64,000 nucleotides of DNA, taken from the NCBI GenBank assembly GCA_020912385.1, contig CP087215.1, positions 2,170,001-2,234,000 on the forward strand. Direction: 5' to 3'. Positions 37,001-46,000 of the stretch are shown here, in pieces. The stretch is from Neofusicoccum parvum (lineage: Eukaryota > Ascomycota > Dothideomycetes > Botryosphaeriales > Botryosphaeriaceae). The notes under the pieces were generated by a model. It made no database searches. It was not told where the DNA came from and saw nothing but the letters and a program-made list of their open reading frames with translations. Position 1 is the first letter of the stretch, and each line of letters begins with the position of its first letter. The translations under genes and the position numbers were made by a program.

Positions 37001-40000
37001 TATCTGCTGCTAGCGCAGCGTACTCGTCGTACATCTCGAGTGCCCTCTCTGATCTCTCGCTTACCAACTCGGCTGATGTGTCTTCCGCTCTCTCGAGCTT
37101 GAACAACAACCTCCCTACGTCCTCCGCACCTGGGGTTTCCGCCTCAGTGAGCGCATCTGCGAGCGGACCTGGTCCCTCTGCACCCAGCGCATCTGAGCCT
37201 GGTGTTTCCGGATCAAGCGCTCCAGCAGGTTCAGTGTCAAGCGGAGTCTCTGCGTCTGCACCGGGCTCCTCCGCCCCGGAATCAGCAGCCGGCACTGGAG
37301 CTCCGTCCGTCAACCCGTCCGGCACATCAGGCGCCCCGGGCTCATCCGGATCCGCGGTGGTTCCATCAGGCCCAAGCAATCTTGCTTCGGGATCTGGCGC
37401 GACATCAGCCCTCCCCAGCGAATCCGCTGCCGGCAGCTCTGGCGCTCCGTCTGCCAACCCATCCAACCCGGCGTCAGGATCCGGAGCTCCGTCAGTCGGG
37501 CCCAGCGGTTCCGGCGCCAGCAACACCGTCGTTCCATCCGGCCCGAGCAATCTGGCTTCCGGATCTGCCAGCCCATCGCAGCCTACAGAGAGCGGCGCTA
37601 GCCTTTCCGGCGCGTCTGGTTCTCCCTCGGCGTCTGGTTCTCCTGCAGCGTCTGGTTCTCCCTCAGCGTCTGGTCTTCCCAGCGGCTCTGCTGCGCCTTC
37701 TGGCTCTGCCGGTTCTGAAAGCATTTCCGCCCCAAGCGGCGCATCAGCATCTCAACCCACCGAGCCTAGCGCCTCGTCTACCAATGCCGTGTCGAGTGGC
37801 CCTGCGGCTTCCAGCGCCCCTGGCCAGTCGTCTGCTCCATCTTCTCTCCCAAGCGGCTCCGTCTCAGGTAGCGGAGCGTCTGCCCAGCCAAGCGCTTCAG
37901 GACCAGGTCAATCCGCTGAGTCTGCTGGTTCTGGTGTCCCGACGAGCGGCGGCTCTGGTACTGTTCTGCCCAGCGGTGCGGCCACCAACTTGGGCCCTGG
38001 CGCCTCAGGCTCGCAATCAGCGTCGGGTGCGCCCACGGAAGCATCAGGCTCACAGCCAGCTTCTGGCCTGCCCAGTGGAGCTTCTTCCGGCTCGGCTGGA
38101 TCTGCTGAGCCTAGTGCTTCCGGCCCTAGTGCTTCTGGTCCTGGTGCATCTGGTGTCTCGAGCGGTTCCGTCCTCCCCAGCAGTGGCCAGCCAACGACCT
38201 CGGGCTCCGCCGCCTCTGGCTCGCAGCCAGCATCCGGACTACCCAGCGAATCCGCTTCGGGTGGATCGGCTCAGCCGAGTGGCTCCGCCACCGGTGGCTC
38301 CGCTCTTCCTAGCTCGGGCCAGCCGTCCAACGCGGGCTCTGCTGTCTCGGGATCGCAGCCGGCTTCCGGCCAGCCCAGTGGCTCTGCTTCTGCATCTCTT
38401 CAGCCAAGCGCCTCGGGTCCAGGCGAGTCTTCTCAGCCTGGTGCCTCTGCCTCAGGCTCCTCCGGCGCTCCGGGCAGTTCTGCTCTCGCCAGCGGAGCTG
38501 CGTCCAACCTGGCCCCCAGCGCTTCCGGCTCGCAACCAGCGTCCGGTGTGGCCAGCCAATCTGCGCCGTCCGGTGCCTCTGGCTCGGGCGCTTCGGGCTC
38601 GCAGCCAGCATCCGGTCTTCCCACCGAATCCGCACAGCCAAGTGCCTCTGTTACTGGAGGCTCTGGTCTCCCGAGCGGAGGCGTGACCAGCTCGGGCCCT
38701 GCTGCTTCAGGTTCTCAGCCAGGATCAAGCCTCGCTAGTGGATCTGCTCAGCCTAGCGCATCTGGTCCTGGCAGCTCCGGTGCTCCGAGCGGTACTGTTC
38801 TCCCCAGCGGAGGTGCGACCGACCTGGCTCCTGGTGCTTCAGGCTCCCCGTCAGCGTCTGGCCAGCCTAGTGGAAGTGCTTCAGGTCCTGCGGAATCCCT
38901 CTCAGGTTCTCAACCTACTGGCTCCGCATCTCTTCCTGGATCTGCCCAATCTGGCGCACCGACGGCTTCTGGCGTTCCTACTACTGGCGGAGCTGGCTCA
39001 TCTGCCCCTGGAGCCAGCGCGTCGATCTCCGGCGCCAATCCGTCCGGCAGCTCGCCAGCCTCAGGCATTTCAAGCAGCCAACCCGGCTCTCCATCTTCTG
39101 GTATTGATCTATCAGCCTCCATCAGCGTTGTCATTCCTGGAAATTCCAACCTCGGCTCAGGAGCCTCTCAACCAACTGGATCCGCGTCAGCCGGACCGTC
39201 TGGATCTCTTCCGGCAGGCTCGGTCAGCGGCACTTCGGGCCTTGAGCCTTCGTCATTGCTTCCGGCCGGCACGACTGCTGGTGTTTCATCTGGCTCCCCG
39301 TCGCTCCAAGGTTCGTCGGCTGGTGGTCCTTCAGCAAGCGGCGCTCCTTCAGCCGGAAGCCCATCCGCAAGCCTTCCAACAGATAATTCCGCCTCCCTTG
39401 CAGGACAGAGTTCCGGTTCTCTTACCGGCCGCCCTGACAACAGCCTTTCTGCCGGTGGTGCTTCTTCTGGCGCTCCCTCGTCTGGTGGCCTGTCTGCCAG
39501 CCAGCCGACTGATCTTTCCGCCTCCTCGCTTGGCGTCAGCGGCCCCGCTACGTCTGGCCCAGGATCAACTTCCCCCGGTGCCGTTCTGTCTGGTGCTAAC
39601 TCCAACCTAGGCCAGGGAGCATCTGCCTCTTCGGCCCAGTCTGGCTTGCCGTTGTCGCTGTCCGGTGTCTCAGAGTCCGGTAACCCATCCTCTGGTGTGC
39701 CTTCTGCAAGCGGTGTCACTAGTGGCGGCTCCTCTGCACCGTCAGCCTCCGTCCCTGGTGCCAGTGCTTCGTCGGATAGTGGTATCTCTGCAGGGCCTTC
39801 AGCATCCGGCCCATCTGCGTCCAGCGTGAACTCTGGCAGCCCCTCTTCGGCTGGTGGTTCGTCGGCCTCCTCTCCCGGCGCTGTTTCGGGCTCGCAGTCC
39901 CCATCCGCAGGCCTGTCTATTTCAATCGGTCTCTCTGCCGGTTCTCCCTCGAGTCAGGCTTCGTCTGGTATCCTCCCATCTGTAAACTCAGACTTGGGCT

Positions 40001-43000
40001 TGGGAGCCTCGTCACAGCAGAGCGGCTCCCCATCAAGTCTGTCGCTTACTGGCGCTTCGCAATCAGCTAACCCATCTGGCACTGTTCTTCCGTCAACCTC
40101 AGGTGCCGCATCCTCGCCCACTGCCGGCTCATCTTCGCCTGGCATTTCCGGTCCGAGCAACACTGCTAGCAGTCCCGGTGCCAGTGCACCTCTTTCGACG
40201 TTCACGCAGACTTCCGGTGCCCTTGCATTCACTTCCACTCGCACCCAGATCCTGGCAGGTGTACCCTACACCGATGTGGTTGTAAATGTCCCGGCGGCCG
40301 TCACTTCTGGTGGCCTCCAGACCTACACGCAAACTTCTGGTAACACTGGATTCACCACGACGCTTTCCCAGAGTTTCTTCGGTCTTCCCGCTACAACTTA
40401 CGTGGTTGTTAACGTGCCAACTTTCATTCCTCTGCAGACGGTCACGCAGACTTCCGGTGCACTTGGCTTCACTTCCACCCGTACCCAGAGCCTTCCTGGA
40501 ATCGGGCCTTACACCGATGTGGTCGTGAATGTACCACAGGGCTCTCCTTCGGCCAGCCTTCCGACGATTACGCAGACTTCTGGTAATGTCGCGTTTACAT
40601 CGACCGTTCCCACGTTAATCAACGGGGTTCCTGCTACGCTTGTGGTCGTGAATGTACCGCAGGGCTCTCCTTCGGCTACCCTTCCAACGATTACGCAAAC
40701 GTCCGGTACCGTTGGATTCACATCTACGGTTCCTACAATAGTCAATGGTGTTCCTGTTACGCTGGTAGTAGTCAATCTGCCGCAAAGCGTTACTCCGGCT
40801 CCCCTTTCGACGATTACCCAAACATCCGGTAACGTTGGATTCACGTCCACGTTTCCCACGGTAGTCAACGGTGTTCCTGTTACGCTTGTGGTTGTCAATG
40901 TTCCCTCATCAGCGTCGTCTCCCGGTGATGTTCCAAGTCAATCTTCAACCAGCCCGGGCCTTACCGGTAGCGCTCCTCTGTCGACCTTCACACAGACATT
41001 CGGCATTATTGCCTTCACATCTACTCGCACACAGCTGATCAACGGTTCTCCGTACATGGATATCGTGGTCAACATTCCACAGTCAACATTGTCCCCAAGT
41101 GCTCCAACTGCCACTTCCAACAGCGCACTTGGCTCAACTGGCGCGCAATCATCTGGTTCGCCTACATCCGGAGTTGGCAGCTCTTCAGGCGTCGTGTCCG
41201 GTGCGAATTCGAATCTTGGCATTCAGTCCACTCCGACAAATTTGCCTACAATCACCCAGACTTCGGGTTCGGTTCCGTTCACTAGCACTATTCTCACTTA
41301 TCTCAGTGGTACCACCAGTGCGGTTTCGGCCGTTCTTGTCAACGTCCCACAGACCAATGCCCCTGCAAGCCTCCCCACCATTACATCGGGCAGCATCACA
41401 TTCACTGGGTTGTACCAACCCTCTGGTTTCCCCCCTCCCCCTCCCATCACTGTTGTCTACGTGCCTACGCCCACGCCGGTTGCCCCGATCACAATCACCC
41501 AAACCTCCGGTCCCGTCGCCTTCACGTCTACTACTATTACATCAAATTCCGGTGTTAATAGCGGGCTCCCGTACACCGCAGTGATAGTGAATGTTCCCAC
41601 TCCCGTCGGAAACCTCGCCACCATCACGTCCACTTCAGGCAGCGTCGCATTCACCACAACGGCCGTTTTCCCGACGTATTTCAACAGTATCGGTTTACCG
41701 TTCTTTGCTTTTACCACGCAAGTCGTCGTCTACGTGCCTACACCCACATCATTTGTCCCGATATTCACGACCACTCAAACTTCGGGCCCAACAGCCTTTA
41801 CGTCTACTGGCCCTGCCGTCAATCCAACTATCAACGGTGGCCAGCCATACACCCAAGTGGTGGTCAATGTGCCGACGCCATTTGCTGTTACTACCACGCA
41901 AACCTCGGGTCCTCTCCCTTACACGTTGACGAATATCGCTATTGACCCGACCGTCAACGGCGGCAATCCTTACACCCAGGTGGTGGTGAATGTACCTACG
42001 CCATTCATTTTCACAACCACGCAAACTTCGGGAGCCTTGCCTTTTACATCAACTGGTCTTACCTCGAACGCCCTGGTTAACGGCGGCCTACCATACACGC
42101 AGGTGGTCGTGAATGTGCCTACGCCATTTGCTGTCACTACTACACGAACCTCAGGTGCCGTGCCTTTCACATCAACGGGTCTTGCCGTTGATCCTCTGGT
42201 CAATGGCGGCTTGCCGTACACCCAGGTGGTGGTGAACGTACCTACGCCGTTTGCTGTTACTACTACACAGACCTCAGGTGCCTTGGCTTTTACTTCCACT
42301 GGTCTTGCCGTCAATCCGTCAATCAATGGCGGAAATCCCTACACGCAGGTCGTGGTGAATGTTCCCACTCCCTTCGGGTTTACTACGACCCAGACCTCGG
42401 GCCCTGTCGCGTTCACCACGATCTTTGTCACGCAAAACCCGGCTATCAATGGTGGCTTGCCGTATACTGAGGTCCTCGTCAACGTCCCTACTCCATTTGG
42501 CCCCGTTACAACCACGCAAACCTCCGGTGCTTTCCCTTTCACGACTACCATCGTCACAGCCGATCCATTTGGTTCTGTTAACAGCGGCCAGCCTTACACG
42601 GCAGTCGTCGTCAATGTTCCTACTCCATTTGGGCCCGTTACAACAACGCAGACTTCTGGAGCTGTGCCATTTACCAGCACCGTGCTTACGTCTGATCCCT
42701 CCGGCATCGTTAATGGTGGTAGGCCTTACACTGCAGTCGTCGTTAATGTGCCCACACCATTCGCACCCGTTACAACAACACAGACGTCAGGAGCCGTGCC
42801 ATTCACCAGCACCGTTGTTACGTTCGATCCTTCCGGCATCATCAACGGTGGTAGGCCTTACACGGCAGTCGTTGTTAATGTACCTACACCATTCGGACCC
42901 ATCACGACCACACAGACTTCCGGTATTGCGTCTTTCGTAACCACGGTCTTGACATCCAATCCGTCTATCAACAACGGTCAACCTTTCACGGAGGTGATTT

Positions 43001-46000
43001 ACAATGTCCCAGCCCCTACTATCATCAACCCTGGCAACACCGCGCTTGGCGGTGCGCAGTCCACCCCCGGCCCTATTTTCACGACAACACAAACGTCTGG
43101 CTTAGTGCCCTTCACTACCACTTTGGCCACGATTGGGGCGGATGGCACTCTTACTACTGAGATTCTCGTCGTTGTCCCGACTTCAGCTGCCGCTTCGCCA
43201 ACCTCGTCCACCTCTGCAGTTGCCAGCTTCACCAGCAACATATGTTTGCCCTCTGCAGGCGCAGGAACGCCACAATGCGTGTCAGCGCTTCCCTCCGCAT
43301 GTCAACCGGTTACCGTTACCAACCCCTTTGGTAATCCCTTCGGCTTCGGCAACACGGTGTCTACAATTGACTACGTTAGTTGCCAGGCTGCCTTATCTGG
43401 GCTGGGTATCGCGGGTGCTGCTTCCTGCTTTGCGTCAAACTTCATCTCCAACATCGGCTCCGGTGATCCAACGCATGCGAACTTCCTCGGTTGTCTACAG
43501 AACAGCTTGCCGACGTGCTCACAATGCGTTGACAGCATTCCGCCAGCTTGCCAGGCTCTGTCGTCTCTCGGCGGTGGCTCTCTCTTGGGCTCTGCTTCTC
43601 TGTTGGCTTGCCAGACGGCGCTTGGTGTCTACAGCACAACTGTCGGCCTGTCTTGCTTCGCTAGCAACGTCATTAACAGTGCCACGGGGGCCAACATTCT
43701 TTCATGCATTAACCAGAACATCCCTGTCTGCAACACCAACGCCGCGACGCCTACTTCTCTTCTAGCTGCAACGACTTCGGTGCAGTGTGGTACTGCGGTG
43801 GCAACTTCCTGCGTCACTGCTCTGCCTTCAGCCTGCAATACTTTGACCTCACCCGGAGGGTCTGGGCCTCTCAGCAACTTCTTCGGCAGCGCGGTGAACG
43901 GCGCCAATTTCGCCGCTTGCCAGGCCGCGTTGGGCATCTTTGGCACCGTAAACGCAGCTTCCTGCTTCAGTTCCAATTGCGTATCATCCTTCACCGGCTC
44001 TGATCTCCAATCCTGCCTCCTCGCAAACGTTGGGACATGTTCCAACTGCGTCAACAGCATTCCAAGCGCATGCCAGGTGCTCGCCAACTACGGCTCTGGT
44101 TCCGCCCTCTCCGCCGGTCTCATCGGACTTTGCCAGACAGCCATCGGTCTTTTCGGCCAACTGGATGCCGTCTCCTGCTTCGACAGTACCCTTACACCGC
44201 AGATCGGAACGAGCATCCTCAGCTGTCTTACGCCCTTGGTTCCAACATGCTCCGGAGGCTCCAATTCTCCGTCACCTGCCTCGCCTGCGCCCAACGCTCT
44301 CTCGACCAGCTACCAGCAGTCTGGAAACGTTGCCTTCACAACTACCGTCACGACGAATCCACCTGGATTCGCCCCACCGACGACTTACGTTTTGGTCAAT
44401 TCGCCTGTTGTCCTCCCTACATCTTACCAACAGAGTGGAAATGTGGCATTCACGAGTACGGTCACAAGCAATCCGGTCTTCGGGTTCGGGCAGGGAACCA
44501 CTTACGTCTTGGTCAACACACCAGCGGTCTTCGCTCTCTCAACCACCACCCAGACCGGCGGGGCAGTTGGCTACACATCCACTGTAGTCACCGATCCACC
44601 TGGCTTTGCCCCGCCGACAACGATCGTTGTCGTCAACGTCGCGTTGACCGTGACGCGCACCTCTGGAAACGTGGCATTCACGGCTACAACCTTCAGCACT
44701 AATCTCGCTGGTGGTCCGGGGTCGTATGTCCTGGTGAACGTCCCGCAGAGTGGTGCCATCGCACCACCTGGCCAGAGCAATATCGCTCCGATGCAGACAC
44801 CCTACCCAACCATCACCCAGACTGGTGGCGCCGTCGCCTACACAAGTACCCTGTACACCGACCCTGCGGGTGCTCTTGGCCCTGGTACTTACGTCGTCGT
44901 CAACGTGCCCGCTGCCACTCCTGTCACTTACCCAAGGTATACGCAGACCAGTGGTCTCGTCGCCTACACAAGCACCCTATTCACCGATCCGCCTGGCGCT
45001 CTTGGTGCTGGAACTTATGTTGTCGTCAACGTGCCCGCCGCTACCCCGGCTGTTACTTACCCGAGGTACACGCAAACCAGTGGCCTTGTCCCCTACACAA
45101 CTACCGTGTTCACCGACCCGCCAGGCGCTCTTGGCGCCGGAACTTATGTCGTCGTCAACGTTCCGTCTCCAGCCTATCCGACAATCACCGTGACTGGCGG
45201 CGCAGTTCCATTCACAACAACTCTGTACACAGATCCGCTAGGCGCTCTTGCACCGGCTACCTACGTCGTGGTCCATGTCCCTACTCCGACCTATCCGACA
45301 ATCACCGTGACTGGCGGCGCCGTTGCATTTACAACAACTCTGTACACCGATCCGCCAGGCGCTCTTGGTCCGGCCACTTACGTCGTGGTCAACGTTCCGG
45401 CTCCGACCTATCCGACACTCACTGTGACTGGTGGCGCCGTTGCTTTCACAACTACTGCGGCCACTGATCCAGCGGGCGCTCTCCCCAGCGGTACCTACGT
45501 GATTGTCAATGTTCCTGCTCCAACCTATCCGACACTCACCGTAACTGGCGGCGCTGTTGCTTTCACGACTACTGCGGCTACCGATCCTGCGGGCGCACTC
45601 CCCAGCGGCACCTATGTGATTGTCAATGTGCCAGCGCAGTCGCACCCGACAATTACCCAGACCGGTGGCAATGTCGCCTACACGAGCACTTTGTTCACCG
45701 ACCCACCTGGCGCTCTTGGCGCAGGAACGTACGTGGTTGTCAACGTTCCAACTCCAGCCCTCACGGTGACTCGCACGTCTGGCAGCCAAACGTTCTACGC
45801 CACGAGCGTGAGCACCGCCGCAAACGGCGGGACTAGCAATGTTGCCGTCATCACCGTTCCCACCGCGGCTCCGTTCAAGATCGCTGTCTCTGACTTCTCG
45901 CACAACTTTTACGGATACTTGGACGTGCTCAACACCGCCTTCAGCGGCACAGCTCACTCGTGTTCCCCGGTATCCGATTACACCAGCGCGTCTTTGTTCT

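Noticed and set aside
34983..37724. 913-codon minus frame
   Set aside because: It lies opposite the Ser/Ala/Gly/Pro stalk; the composition (Glu, Pro, Asp, Ala) is what reversed codons of the stalk give. No domain or start context.
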